This document shows, one piece after another, positions 25,085 through 33,332 of a DNA stretch of 33,332 bases (position 1 is the first letter of the stretch; each line of letters starts with the position of its first letter). The position numbers and the translations under genes were made by a program. The notes beneath the pieces are model-generated. The model was given only the letters and a program-made list of their open reading frames with translations, had not been told where the DNA came from and did no database searches. This DNA is from an uncultured Pelagibacteraceae bacterium (GTDB taxonomy: Bacteria > Pseudomonadota > Alphaproteobacteria > Pelagibacterales > Pelagibacteraceae). Location: positions 72,980 to 106,311 of the forward strand of contig CACHLB010000003.1 in the NCBI GenBank assembly GCA_902580505.1, read 5' to 3'.

Positions 25085-26611
25085 TTAATACTTTAATTTA
25101 ATATCAGATATTTTAAAGGCCTTAATGAGTATTGAAATCAACAAATAAAAAGTAAATGTTAAAAGAACTAATAATATAATCACTAAAAATTTATAACTAT
25201 TTGAAAATATAAAATAATTACTCAAATAATTTAATAAAATCTTAAATGAACCCAGACAAATTAAATTTGCAATAAATATTTTAAATAGCTGAGTAAAAAA
25301 AGAATTATTAAAATTAAAGAAATTTTTATATAGAACAAATATCAACAATAAAAGCCCATTTAACCATGAAGAAATCGTTGTTGCTATTGGAATTATAATA
25401 AAACCTAATTTATTAAATAAAGATACACTAATAACTATATTCAAAATTACAGAAATTAGTGAAAAATAAAAAGGTGTTTTGGTATCGTTTCTAGCAAATA
25501 TAAAACTTGAAAATATTTTAATCATCGAGAATGCAGGTAGACCCAATGCGAAATAAAACAATGCAAGAGCTGAATTTTTAACACTTTCTTCGTTAAAAGA
25601 TCCATAACCAAAGAGCGCAGAAACAATTTCTTCAGAAGCAAAAATTAATGCAAGTGTAGCAGGGAGACTTAAAAATAAACTCAACTCTAAAGACTTATTT
25701 TGTAGAATTTCCAATTTTGATTTATTTTTGCTCTTAATATATCTACTTAAGTTTGGTAAAATAATTATACCAATTGCAATTCCTGCTATAGCTAAGTTTA
25801 TTTGATATATTCTGTCTGCATAATACAAGTATGAAACTGCACTTGCTTGAAAAGAAGCAATTATTGTTCCAACTAATATATTAATTTGAGTAACCCCAGA
25901 TGAAAATATACTTGGCAAAAGCCTCTTAAAAAAGAATTTTATTTTATTATCTATGTGTAATTTAAATTTAAAGCTTGGATAAAAATATTTTCTAGTAAAA
26001 ATAATTAAAAATATAAATTGTATAATTCCAGCTACTGTTATTGCATAACTTAAATAGTAAACTAAATCGATATCATTTTTTATAATAAGAAAGCATATTA
26101 TTAATATTATATTTAAAATAAGTGGTGCAGCAGCTGAGGCAGCAAATTTATTATGAGAATTTAAAATTGCTGAAAGAAAAGATGCTATACTTACAAAAAT
26201 TAAAAATGGAAAAGTAATTCTTGTTAAATCAACTGCTAATTTGAACTTTCCATCTATATCTGAGAAACCAGGTGCAATTAATTTTACAAAGCTAGGCATA
26301 AAAATCTCAACTAATATTGTTAAACTTAAGAGGGCTAACACTAATAAATTAAATACTGAATTTGCAAATTTTTGCGCCTTTTTTTTACTAGATAAAAGTT
26401 CTGATGTGTAAGATGGAACAAACGCTGCGTTAAACGTACCTTCTGCAAATAATCTTCTAAAAGTGTTTGGTATTCTAAATGCCACAAAGAATGCATCAGC
26501 AATTGGTCCTGAACCAAGATAAATTGCTATGAAAAAGTCTCTAATGTATCCTAAAATTCTACTTAGTATAACAAACAGACTGAATGTGCCTGTTGACTTA
26601 ATTAAATTCAT
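25085..26611 (-). CDS. murJ: Lipid II flippase MurJ
   Basis: 508 residues, almost entirely hydrophobic with about 14 membrane helices. MVF/MurJ motifs include GTFSLFVILSRILGYIRDFFIAIYLGSGPIADAFFVAFRIPNTFRRLFAEGTFNAAFVPSY at the N-terminus, where the conserved Arg, Asp and the RRLFAEG loop line the lipid II cavity. The family flips the peptidoglycan precursor lipid II across the inner membrane. It starts 44 bases from the divergent maeB and is followed by trpS after 3 bases. Together with the nearby deacetylase and glucosaminidase it adds a cell-wall theme to this stretch, though the genes are in separate transcription units. Confidence 0.96.
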   Translation of the reverse strand: MNLIKSTGTFSLFVILSRILGYIRDFFIAIYLGSGPIADAFFVAFRIPNTFRRLFAEGTFNAAFVPSYTSELLSSKKKAQKFANSVFNLLVLALLSLTILVEIFMPSFVKLIAPGFSDIDGKFKLAVDLTRITFPFLIFVSIASFLSAILNSHNKFAASAAAPLILNIILIICFLIIKNDIDLVYYLSYAITVAGIIQFIFLIIFTRKYFYPSFKFKLHIDNKIKFFFKRLLPSIFSSGVTQINILVGTIIASFQASAVSYLYYADRIYQINLAIAGIAIGIIILPNLSRYIKSKNKSKLEILQNKSLELSLFLSLPATLALIFASEEIVSALFGYGSFNEESVKNSALALFYFALGLPAFSMIKIFSSFIFARNDTKTPFYFSLISVILNIVISVSLFNKLGFIIIPIATTISSWLNGLLLLIFVLYKNFFNFNNSFFTQLFKIFIANLICLGSFKILLNYLSNYFIFSNSYKFLVIILLVLLTFTFYLLISILIKAFKISDIKLKY

Positions 26612-26655
26612 AAATCATATTAGTAACTTAATCCTTTTGTATATCTAAACAAAAT

Positions 26656-28944
26656 ATGAAAAAAAACAAAATTGAACATTATTCTGATAAAGAAGCTTTA
26701 GATTTTCACACAAATGACAAATCTGGCAAAATAGAGATCGTTTCATCTAAACCTGTCACAACAAAAAGAGATCTTGCTTTAGCTTATTCTCCTGGTGTGG
26801 CAGCTCCAGTAAAGGCAATAGCTGATAATCCAGAGTTAGCTTATGAATACACCACTAAAGGAAACTTAGTTGCAGTTATTAGTAATGGATCAGCAATATT
26901 GGGGCTTGGAAACTTGGGTGCTATGGCATCAAAACCAGTAATGGAAGGAAAAGCTGTTCTATTTAAAAGATTTGCGGATATCGACTCGATAGATTTAGAA
27001 ATAGACACCGAGGATACAAAAGAGATAATTAATTCGATTAAACATATAGCAAAAAGTTTTGGTGGAATAAATCTTGAAGACATTGCAGCTCCAAACTGTT
27101 TTATAATTGAAGAGGAATTAAAAAAAATTTTAGATATTCCTGTATTTCATGACGATCAACATGGAACAGCAATCATAACAACAGCTGCATTAATTAATGC
27201 CGTAGATATTGCAAAAAAAAGCTTAAAAAAAATTAAAATAGTAATTAATGGAGCTGGTGCTGCAGCCATGGCATGTGCAAAATTATTTAGAAACACAGGT
27301 ATTCCAAAAAATAATATCAAAATGTTGGATACAAAAGGTGTCATAAATAAAAAGAGAAAAGATATTAACTCTTGGAAAAAAGAGTTTGCAGTAGAGACAA
27401 AAGATATAAGTTTGGATGATGCAATGAAAAATGCTGATGTATTTTTAGGATTGTCTGCAGCTGGTGTTGTAAAAAAAAGTATGATTAAAAGAATGGCAAA
27501 GAACCCAATTATATTTGCCTGTGCAAATCCAGATCCTGAAATAAAACCAGAAGATATAGAAGAAGTAAGAAATGATGCAATTATAGCAACAGGGAGATCT
27601 GATTACCCAAACCAAGTAAATAATTTAATTGGATTTCCATACATATTTAGAGGAGCATTAGACGTTAGAGCAAAAACTATTAATGAAGAAATGAAAGTTG
27701 CAGCAGCTAATGCTATTGCTTCACTTGCAAGAGAATTTGTACCTGATGAAGTTGCAGCTGCAATGGGTGGTGAAAGGCCTAATTATGGAAAAGAATATAT
27801 TATTCCTTCTACTTTTGATCCAAGGCTTATAAGTGTAATACCAGTTGCTGTTGCTAAAGCTGCTATAAAATCTGGTGTAGCAAGAAAAAAAATAGAAAAT
27901 TTTGAACAATATTCCGAGCAGTTAAAACAAAGACTTGATCCGTCAGTAACGATTATGCAAGGAATAAATAATCAAATAAAAAAAACAAATAAAAAAGTTG
28001 TATTTGCAGACGGTGAAGATGAAAATACACTTAAAGCAGCAATAGCTTTTAAAAATAGCGGGCTAGGTACACCTATTTTGGTAGCTAAAGAAAAAGTAGT
28101 TAAGGAAAAACTTAAAGAGATTGGTTACGGAGAAAACTTTGATATTGAAATTGTAAACTCTACTTTCAGCGACAAAAGAAAAAAATACGTTAATTACTTG
28201 TTTAAAAAGCTTCAGAGAAAAGAAGGTCTCCTAGAAAGAGATTGTGATAAAATGGTAAGAAATGATAGAGTTATTTGGGGATCATGTATGGTAGCTTGTG
28301 GAGATGCTGATGCAATGGTTACGGGAAACTCAAGAAGGTATGGACAATCACTTGATAAAGTTAAAAAGGTCATAGATGCTAGACCTGGAGAAATTATGTT
28401 TGGATTGAACATGATTGTTAATAAGGGGAAAACAGTATTTATCGCAGATACAAGTGTTCATGAATATCCAACATCCGAACAATTATCTGAAATAGCTATT
28501 TCTGCATCGAGAGTAGCAAAATTATTTGGTTTTGAACCAAAAGTTGCTTTTCTTTCACACTCAACATTCGGCCAACCAATTACTGCTAGAACTAAACATA
28601 TAAGAGATGCAGTAGAAATTTTAAAAAATAAAAAGGTTAACTTTAAGTTTGATGGAGACATGCAGCCCGATGTAGCTTTAAGTGATGAATATAAAGACCT
28701 TTATCCATTCTCTGAGATTGTTGGTAATGCAAATATATTAATTATGCCTGGACAACATAGTGCCGCTATAACTTATAAAATAATGAAAACCTTAGGCGGT
28801 GCTAAAGTTATTGGGCCACTATTAATTGGTTTAGGTCAAGCGATTGAAATTGCCCCGTTAAGATCGTCAACATCTGATATATTAAATTTAGCATCTGTTG
28901 CAGCATATTCGGCGGGTGTAATTAATTACAAAAAACCAAATTAG
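26656..28944 (+). CDS. maeB: NADP-dependent malic enzyme with phosphotransacetylase-like domain
   Basis: 762 residues, the normal size of the MaeB multidomain form. The malic enzyme part (1-about 420) has AYSPGVAAPVKAIA, TTKGNLVAVISNGSAILGLGNLG, the metal-binding FHDDQHGTA (166-172) and the dinucleotide loop GAGAAA (199-204). A C-terminal phosphotransacetylase-like domain (about 440-762) contains VVFADGEDE and PGQHSAAITYKIMKTLGGA. It decarboxylates malate to pyruvate with NADP reduction; the PTA-like part is thought to be regulatory, sensing acetyl-CoA, rather than catalytic. It stands alone between the divergent murJ (44-base gap) and the convergent BON gene, whose stop shares four bases with its own. 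Confidence 0.97.
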   Translation: MKKNKIEHYSDKEALDFHTNDKSGKIEIVSSKPVTTKRDLALAYSPGVAAPVKAIADNPELAYEYTTKGNLVAVISNGSAILGLGNLGAMASKPVMEGKAVLFKRFADIDSIDLEIDTEDTKEIINSIKHIAKSFGGINLEDIAAPNCFIIEEELKKILDIPVFHDDQHGTAIITTAALINAVDIAKKSLKKIKIVINGAGAAAMACAKLFRNTGIPKNNIKMLDTKGVINKKRKDINSWKKEFAVETKDISLDDAMKNADVFLGLSAAGVVKKSMIKRMAKNPIIFACANPDPEIKPEDIEEVRNDAIIATGRSDYPNQVNNLIGFPYIFRGALDVRAKTINEEMKVAAANAIASLAREFVPDEVAAAMGGERPNYGKEYIIPSTFDPRLISVIPVAVAKAAIKSGVARKKIENFEQYSEQLKQRLDPSVTIMQGINNQIKKTNKKVVFADGEDENTLKAAIAFKNSGLGTPILVAKEKVVKEKLKEIGYGENFDIEIVNSTFSDKRKKYVNYLFKKLQRKEGLLERDCDKMVRNDRVIWGSCMVACGDADAMVTGNSRRYGQSLDKVKKVIDARPGEIMFGLNMIVNKGKTVFIADTSVHEYPTSEQLSEIAISASRVAKLFGFEPKVAFLSHSTFGQPITARTKHIRDAVEILKNKKVNFKFDGDMQPDVALSDEYKDLYPFSEIVGNANILIMPGQHSAAITYKIMKTLGGAKVIGPLLIGLGQAIEIAPLRSSTSDILNLASVAAYSAGVINYKKPN

Positions 28945-29534
28945 TTTTTTACTACTCTAAGGTCCTCTACTAAAAAAATGCTTGTAACAACATCTTCTAC
29001 ATCAAGAACTTGCTTGGCTTCATTTATAACCTCAGCTCTTTCTTCTTCATTTCTTGAAATTCCATAAATATAAATTATTTTCTTATATGTATCTATATCA
29101 TAGTTTGCAGACTTAATTTTTTTATTTGTTATAAGAGCAGCTCTTAATTGAGAAGTTATCAGTACATCTTTTGCGGTTTGTTTAAAATTGAACTCTTCCT
29201 TAATTTTCAAATCGTTTTTAACAGATCTTGCCCCTTTTATTTCCCAACCTAATTTTGTGATTTTTAATTTTTCTTCAACAGTATTAACCTTACCAGTAAT
29301 AAAAATTCTCCCATCTAAAACTTTTGTTTTAACATTAAGCAAATATCCTTTGTCCATCACTATCAGTTTAGCTCTTAAATTTTTTTGCATCAATGAATCA
29401 TCTATTTGTGTTCCTATTGTTCTTGGGTCCATTGCTACAGAAACACCAGTACCTAAAACTCCAGTAGATGAATAGCCTACACATCCTGAAATTGTTATAA
29501 ATACTAAAATCAATATTAGGTTTCTAAATTTCAT
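28941..29534 (-). CDS. BON-domain outer-membrane lipoprotein
   Basis: 197 residues. A signal peptide with lipobox ISGC places the lipidated Cys at residue 18 (LILVFITISGC). Two BON domains follow, about 45-110 (QIDDSLMQKNLRAKLI...GRIFITGKVNTVEEK) and about 115-190 (DVLITSQLRAALITNKKIKSANYDIDT...IIYIYGISRNEEER). The layout matches the DolP/OsmY-type lipoproteins that bind anionic phospholipids and protect the cell envelope. The mature residue after Cys is Val, with no Asp at +2, consistent with outer-membrane sorting. It follows rsmI with an 11-base overlap, the usual partner of this family in proteobacteria. Confidence 0.92.
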   Translation of the reverse strand: MKFRNLILILVFITISGCVGYSSTGVLGTGVSVAMDPRTIGTQIDDSLMQKNLRAKLIVMDKGYLLNVKTKVLDGRIFITGKVNTVEEKLKITKLGWEIKGARSVKNDLKIKEEFNFKQTAKDVLITSQLRAALITNKKIKSANYDIDTYKKIIYIYGISRNEEERAEVINEAKQVLDVEDVVTSIFLVEDLRVVKN

Positions 29535-30381
29535 TTTTTTTCCTTAAGCAATAATCATAAACAATTTTTTTTGATATATTATTTTCCTTGCTAATTTTTG
29601 AAGTTATATCTTTAATTGACATATTTTTTAAAAGTTTATCAATTTTTTTTTTAACTGATTCTTCGATTACTTGTAACTTATTTTGTAAGTTTAAATTTTG
29701 AGATATGACTATAGTCATTTCACCTTTTTTGGATATATCAATGTTATTGAGGTTTTTAACCTTATCTCTTATATATTCTTCATGTAATTTTGTCATTTCT
29801 CTAGTTATTAGAATGTCTCTATCATTGAAATATTTTTGAATTTGATCGGTAATTTTTTTAATTTTTTTTGGCGATATAAAAAAAATAATTGAACAGTTTA
29901 ACCTTGAAACTTGTTGGAAAAGCTTTTCTATGTGCAACTTTTTTTCAGGTAGAAAACCACAAAAAAAGAAATTATTAGAAAACCCGCTTGCAGAAATAGC
30001 AGCTGTTGCTGCAGATGGTCCCGGTACTGGAAATATTTCTATCTTATTTTTAATACATTCATTTATTAAAATCCCACCTGGATCTGAAATTGTAGGTGTG
30101 CCTGCATCAGAAATAATTGAAATTATTTTATTTTCTTTCAATAAATTTAAAACATTTTTAACATTTTTTTTTTCATTAAATTTATGATTTGGTAATAATT
30201 TTGTTTTAATATTAAACTTAGATAATAGTTTACTTGAAACTCTTGTATCTTCTGACAAAATAAGGTCTGATTTATTTAATATATATATAGCTCTAAAAGT
30301 AATGTCTCCTAGATTTCCTATCGGTGTTGAAACACAATATAGCCCAGGTTTCAAACTATCATTTAATTCTAAATTATACAT
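29524..30381 (-). CDS. rsmI: 16S rRNA (cytidine-2'-O)-methyltransferase RsmI
   Basis: 285 residues, the usual size. It has the TP-methylase fold with GLYCVSTPIGNLGDITFRAI at the N-terminus, LSEDTRVSSKLL, and the SAM-binding ISDAGTPTISDPG (near 92-105), followed by FPVPGPSAATAAISASG. RsmI methylates the ribose of C1402 in 16S rRNA, using SAM. It is divergent from the LpoA-like gene with only nine bases between the two starts, so both promoters must lie inside the opposite coding region or overlap heavily. Downstream it overlaps the BON lipoprotein gene by 11 bases. Confidence 0.97.
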   Translation of the reverse strand: MYNLELNDSLKPGLYCVSTPIGNLGDITFRAIYILNKSDLILSEDTRVSSKLLSKFNIKTKLLPNHKFNEKKNVKNVLNLLKENKIISIISDAGTPTISDPGGILINECIKNKIEIFPVPGPSAATAAISASGFSNNFFFCGFLPEKKLHIEKLFQQVSRLNCSIIFFISPKKIKKITDQIQKYFNDRDILITREMTKLHEEYIRDKVKNLNNIDISKKGEMTIVISQNLNLQNKLQVIEESVKKKIDKLLKNMSIKDITSKISKENNISKKIVYDYCLRKKNEI

Positions 30382-30390
30382 TTAAAGATA

Positions 30391-31542
30391 ATGAAAAAAT
30401 TATATATCATAGTTTTAAAAGTTTTTCTCATAGTCGTTTTCAGTATTCTCAAAGCAAATTCGGAAGAGAAAATTAAAATAGGATTAATTGTACCTTTATC
30501 AGGTGAATATTCGTATATCGGCAAATCGATTGTTAAATCAACAAGAATGGCATTGAGTAAAATTAATGACGATAGGATCACGATAATACCAAAGGACACC
30601 AAGGCAAATCCAATAGATGCACTTAGAGTATCTAAAAAACTCTACACAAATGGTGTAAAAATAATTATTGGACCAGTCTTCAATGAAAGTAATAAATATT
30701 TAGATGAATTAAGTGAAGTAACATTTTTGTCTTTTACAAACAAAATTAGAAATAATCCAAAAAATGTAATTTCTAGTGGAGTAAATGCAATTTCACAAAT
30801 TAATACTATTAAAAGATATTTAAGTGAAAATAATTTAAAAAATACAATATTTTTAATCCCGGAAACGGAATATAAAAGAGAAATAGAAGATGCTATTGAA
30901 AAAACCAATTTAATATTAAAAGAAAAATTTATCTATAGTAAAGATCCAACATTACTTACAAAACAAATAGAGGACTTAACACGGTATCAACAAAGGAAAC
31001 AAAATTTAGAAGATGAAATTAAAAGGATTGAAGATTCAAATACCTTAAACAAAAAAAGAAAAATTGAAAAACTAAAAAAAAAAGATACTTTAGGTTTTAT
31101 TAACTTTGACTCAGTTATAATTGCTGATTTTAGTGAAAGCCTTAAAAGTGTTGCTACATCTTTACTATATACCGATGTATCCTCTAAAAGAATTAAATAT
31201 ATTACACTAAACCAATGGTTTGATGAAAGTTTGTTGAAAGAAGCCTCATTACATCCAATGTATTTTCCATCGATTAACAGAAATAATTTTGAAACATTTA
31301 AAAAAGATTACTTTCAAAATTTTAATACTTTTCCAAATCAAATTTCTTTTTTAAGTTATGATCTTGTTGGTTTAGTATATTACTTATTAATAAATAATAA
31401 TTTTGAAACTGATGGAAATTTATTTTTTAAGAAAAACAAATTCAAAGGGAAAATTGGTATTTTTGAGATAAACCAAAAGACGATTACACATCAATTAAAT
31501 TTTTATGGAATAGAAGAAAAAACTTTTAAAGAAATTTTTTAA
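30391..31542 (+). CDS. Periplasmic binding-protein-like penicillin-binding protein activator (LpoA type)
   Basis: 383 residues. A signal peptide (about 1-24, KLYIIVLKVFLIVVFSILKANSEE) is followed by a type I periplasmic-binding fold: KIKIGLIVPLSGEYSYIGKSIVKSTRMAL, then IIIGPVFNESNKYLDE, and a C-terminal lobe with FPNQISFLSYDLVGLVYYLL. A Lys/Glu-rich helical insert lies at about 200-230. This resembles the Peripla_BP_6 proteins annotated as penicillin-binding protein activators (LpoA/YraM), which stimulate peptidoglycan synthases. There is no lipobox Cys, so the protein would be soluble in the periplasm rather than lipidated. The divergent position next to rsmI is the conserved lpoA setting. 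An amino-acid ABC transporter binding protein is the alternative, but no permease genes are near. Confidence 0.78.
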   Translation: MKKLYIIVLKVFLIVVFSILKANSEEKIKIGLIVPLSGEYSYIGKSIVKSTRMALSKINDDRITIIPKDTKANPIDALRVSKKLYTNGVKIIIGPVFNESNKYLDELSEVTFLSFTNKIRNNPKNVISSGVNAISQINTIKRYLSENNLKNTIFLIPETEYKREIEDAIEKTNLILKEKFIYSKDPTLLTKQIEDLTRYQQRKQNLEDEIKRIEDSNTLNKKRKIEKLKKKDTLGFINFDSVIIADFSESLKSVATSLLYTDVSSKRIKYITLNQWFDESLLKEASLHPMYFPSINRNNFETFKKDYFQNFNTFPNQISFLSYDLVGLVYYLLINNNFETDGNLFFKKNKFKGKIGIFEINQKTITHQLNFYGIEEKTFKEIF

Positions 31543-32128
31543 TCTTTCTGAAAGCTTTTGATCGATGGTCATTCATAAACTTCAATTTTTGATTCATTTG
31601 ACCAAATGTTAATTTTTTATTTTCAGGGATAAAAATTGGGTCATACCCAAAGCCTTTGTTTCCAATCTTTTTTTTTGAAATTCTGCCAACAACGACTCCT
31701 AAAGATTGAATAGGTTTTTTCTTTATTCCACAAATAGTCAAAGCACAAATAAATCTAGCTTTAATTTTCTTTGATTTCCAGTTTATGTCTAGTCTCGAGA
31801 GCTTTTTGTAAACTTTGGAAATTGCCAAATTAAAATCTCCTTTTTTTCCGCCCCATCTTGCTGAATAAATGCCTGGCTGATTATTGAGCAGTTCAACTTC
31901 AAGCCCAGAATCATCTGCTATACAGATTTTTTTTGTTTTTTTAGAAAAATATTCAGCTTTTATTAAAGAATTTTCCAAAAAAGTATCACCATTTTCCTTT
32001 GGGCTTTTGAGACCATAGTCTTTGGGTGATGTGATATTATAGTATTTGGGTAGTAAATCTTTAATTTCTTTTATTTTTCCTTCATTATTAGACCCTATTA
32101 CTATTTCTTTAATTTTTTTTTTTAACAT
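31526..32128 (-). CDS. rdgB: dITP/XTP pyrophosphatase RdgB (HAM1)
   Basis: 200 residues, the normal size. Motifs: IVIGSNNEGKIKEIKDLL (substrate phosphate binding), the catalytic CIADDSGLEVELLNNQPGIYSARWGG with the conserved Asp pair, and the C-terminal GFGYDPIFIPENKKLTFGQM...NDHRSKAFRKI. The enzyme hydrolyses dITP, ITP and XTP, cleaning the nucleotide pool of deaminated purines. Its 3' end overlaps the convergent LpoA-like gene by 17 bases. It is divergent from grpE across 36 bases; the rph and hrcA genes that often lie between rdgB and grpE in Alphaproteobacteria are missing. Confidence 0.96.
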   Translation of the reverse strand: MLKKKIKEIVIGSNNEGKIKEIKDLLPKYYNITSPKDYGLKSPKENGDTFLENSLIKAEYFSKKTKKICIADDSGLEVELLNNQPGIYSARWGGKKGDFNLAISKVYKKLSRLDINWKSKKIKARFICALTICGIKKKPIQSLGVVVGRISKKKIGNKGFGYDPIFIPENKKLTFGQMNQKLKFMNDHRSKAFRKIKKFL

Positions 32129-32156
32129 CTAGAATTTTATAAATTTCTTACCATAT
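32129..32156 (+). promoter_or_regulatory. Candidate heat-shock-type promoter of grpE
   Basis: CTAGAA (32129-32134) and CCATAT (32151-32156) are 16 bases apart in the rdgB-grpE gap, resembling alphaproteobacterial RpoH promoters (CTTGAA, CCATAT-like). The start point would fall within a few bases of the grpE ATG, implying an almost leaderless transcript. There is no CIRCE inverted repeat. Weak evidence in AT-rich DNA. Confidence 0.3.
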
Positions 32157-32164
32157 AGACTGTA

Positions 32165-32800
32165 ATGGAAAAAGAAGAATTACAAAATAAAGAAAATGAA
32201 AATTCGGAGCTAAGTACAGATAAACAGTCCATAGAAGAAACTGAAAAAAAAGAAGAAGAGGAAAAGCTTTCACCCGAAGATGAAATTGCAAATCTTAAAG
32301 ATAAAGTTACTAGAACATTTGCTGAAATGGAAAATCAAAGAAGAAGATATGAAAAAGAAAAAGACGAAGCTTTTGAATATGGTGGATTTTCATTTGCAAG
32401 AGAAACACTTAACCTTTTAGATAATTTAGAGAGGTCAAAACAAACACTGGAAAGTGATGAAACTATAAAAGATAAAGACACACTAAAAAAATTGATAGAG
32501 CATATTGACATTATTAATAAAGATATGATTTCAATTTTTAAGAAAAATAATATTGAGCCAATTAAATCGCTTAACGCAAAACTAGATCCTAATTTACATC
32601 AGGCTATGATGGAGGTTGAAGATGATACCAAAGATCAGGGTACAATAGTTCAAGAAATTCAAAAAGGTTTTATGATGAAGGACAGGTTGCTAAGACCTTC
32701 TTTAGTAGCTGTATCTAAAAAAAAAGTTGAGAAGAAACATGAAGAAAAGCTAAGTAACCAAAAAAACCAAGAAAATGATGAAAAAGAGGCTAAAAATTAA
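32165..32800 (+). CDS. grpE: GrpE, DnaK nucleotide-exchange factor
   Basis: 211 residues. A long acidic, Lys/Glu-rich disordered N-terminus (1-about 38) leads into the dimerising helix (DEIANLKDKVTRTFAEMENQRRRYEKEKDEAFEYG). The beta-wing domain contains NAKLDPNLHQAMMEVEDDTKDQGTIVQEIQKGFMMKDRLLRPSLVAVSKK, the family signature. It releases ADP from DnaK and acts as a thermosensor in the chaperone cycle. The C-terminal 20 residues are again charged and low-complexity. dnaK follows after 61 bases on the same strand, giving a grpE-dnaK unit; hrcA is not upstream. Confidence 0.97.
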   Translation: MEKEELQNKENENSELSTDKQSIEETEKKEEEEKLSPEDEIANLKDKVTRTFAEMENQRRRYEKEKDEAFEYGGFSFARETLNLLDNLERSKQTLESDETIKDKDTLKKLIEHIDIINKDMISIFKKNNIEPIKSLNAKLDPNLHQAMMEVEDDTKDQGTIVQEIQKGFMMKDRLLRPSLVAVSKKKVEKKHEEKLSNQKNQENDEKEAKN

Positions 32801-32861
32801 TTATTTATTATGGTTGTAGTTGTAAAATTAGCACTTATATGAGCATCAAACAGGATAATAT

Positions 32862-33332
32862 ATGAGTAAAGTTATTGGAATAGACTTAGGAACAACAAAT
32901 TCTTGTGTGGCCGTTATGGAGGGAACACAAGCCAAAGTTTTAGAGAACGCCGAAGGTGCAAGAACAACACCTTCAGTTGTAGCATTTACTGATGAAGGTG
33001 AAAAATTAATAGGACAACCTGCAAAAAGGCAAGCTGTCACAAATCCTGAGAATACAATATTTGCAGTTAAAAGATTAATTGGAAGGAATTTTGATGATCC
33101 AACAGTAAAAAAAGATGTTGAGACCGCCCCTTTTAAAATAGTCAATTCCGATAAAGGTGACGCTTGGATTGAAGCAAAAGGCCAAAAATATTCACCGTCT
33201 CAGATTTCTGCTTTCACACTTCAAAAAATGAAAGAGACTGCTGAAAAATATTTAGGTTCAGAAGTTAAACAAGCAGTTATAACTGTTCCAGCATATTTTA
33301 ACGATGCTCAAAGGCAAGCAACAAAAGATGCA
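32862..33332 (+). CDS. dnaK: Chaperone DnaK (Hsp70), 3' truncated by window end
   Basis: 157 codons are visible before the window ends. The N-terminus [21 protein letters not shown] is the ATP-binding phosphate-1 motif of Hsp70, followed by [28 protein letters not shown] and the start of the [20 protein letters not shown] segment. An AGGA ribosome site lies at 32852-32855. The protein is the ATP-dependent folding chaperone whose nucleotide exchange is driven by the GrpE encoded just upstream. The 61-base grpE-dnaK gap shows no hairpin strong enough to call a terminator, so read-through from grpE is likely. The rest of the gene, and any dnaJ, lies beyond the window. Confidence 0.98.
   Translation, partial: MSKVIGIDLGTTNSCVAVMEGTQAKVLENAEGARTTPSVVAFTDEGEKLIGQPAKRQAVTNPENTIFAVKRLIGRNFDDPTVKKDVETAPFKIVNSDKGDAWIEAKGQKYSPSQISAFTLQKMKETAEKYLGSEVKQAVITVPAYFNDAQRQATKDA

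Noticed and set aside
26841..28661. Several minus-strand frames of 60-80 codons inside maeB
   Set aside because: They lie opposite a complete, well-conserved enzyme gene, show no recognisable motifs and have no ribosome sites, so they are shadow frames.
30369..30602. Minus-strand frame of 77 codons with hydrophobic product
   Set aside because: It is the antisense shadow of the signal-peptide region of the LpoA-like gene and of the AT-rich rsmI start.
32846..33145. Minus-strand 99-codon frame
   Set aside because: It is antisense to the dnaK N-terminus, whose plus-strand translation is unambiguous.
1..33332. CRISPR arrays, tRNA or rRNA genes, insertion sequences, phage genes
   Set aside because: On reading through I found no regularly spaced repeats beyond the pair at 1282-1329, no cloverleaf with a GTTCAA-type T-loop, no rRNA-like GC-rich block and no transposase or integrase.

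Overview
The window is very AT-rich and densely packed, with most gene junctions overlapping or only a few bases apart. The genes are core alphaproteobacterial housekeeping genes in alphaproteobacterial order. Low GC, minimal intergenic DNA, streamlined operons and an Irr-type regulator beside fabA-fabB-fabI point to Pelagibacterales (SAR11) or a close relative. This assignment is inferred from composition, synteny and protein features; no database search was run. I see no rRNA, tRNA, CRISPR array, insertion sequence or phage gene.

Layout. 1-1031 (+): the 3' part of a ThiF/MoeB-type adenylyltransferase and an exported SH3-domain protein. 1058-4994 (-): an Irr-like regulator, then a catalase-peroxidase operon (katG, 2-oxoglutarate/Fe(II) oxygenase, DUF2061 membrane protein), and a 59-residue zinc-ribbon protein. 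The katG promoter carries two identical Irr/PerR-type operators and irr has a related one. 5068-7983 (+): fabA, fabB and fabI (unsaturated fatty acid branch and enoyl reduction) and a DUF4149 membrane protein. 7980-10859 (-): a 50-residue membrane protein, a rhodanese, pnp and rpsO. 10868-21383 (-): rbfA, infB and nusA, then metK, lnt, ybeY, phoH, miaB, fur and a shortened tsaB. Read in transcription order (tsaB to pnp), this 12.8 kb block is the usual alphaproteobacterial superoperon with several genes missing.

21331-26611: a polysaccharide deacetylase (+) converges on a glucosaminidase (-), followed by an NfuA-type Fe-S protein, trpS and murJ (all -). 26656-28944 (+): maeB malic enzyme fused to a phosphotransacetylase-like domain. 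28941-30381 (-): a BON lipoprotein and rsmI. 30391-31542 (+): an LpoA-like periplasmic binding protein. 31526-32128 (-): rdgB. 32165-33332 (+): grpE and the start of dnaK, cut by the window end.

The most interesting parts are the peroxide/heme-responsive katG cassette placed next to the irr-fabA neighbourhood, an intrinsic terminator inside the apparent leader of nusA-infB, two small proteins (zinc ribbon and single-span membrane) that are easy to miss, and the physical compaction: four of five convergent gene pairs share their stop-codon bases, and one divergent pair overlaps head to head by 53 bp. No gene-free stretch exceeds 300 bases; the longest (1238-1381) holds direct repeats and a Fur-box-like sequence.
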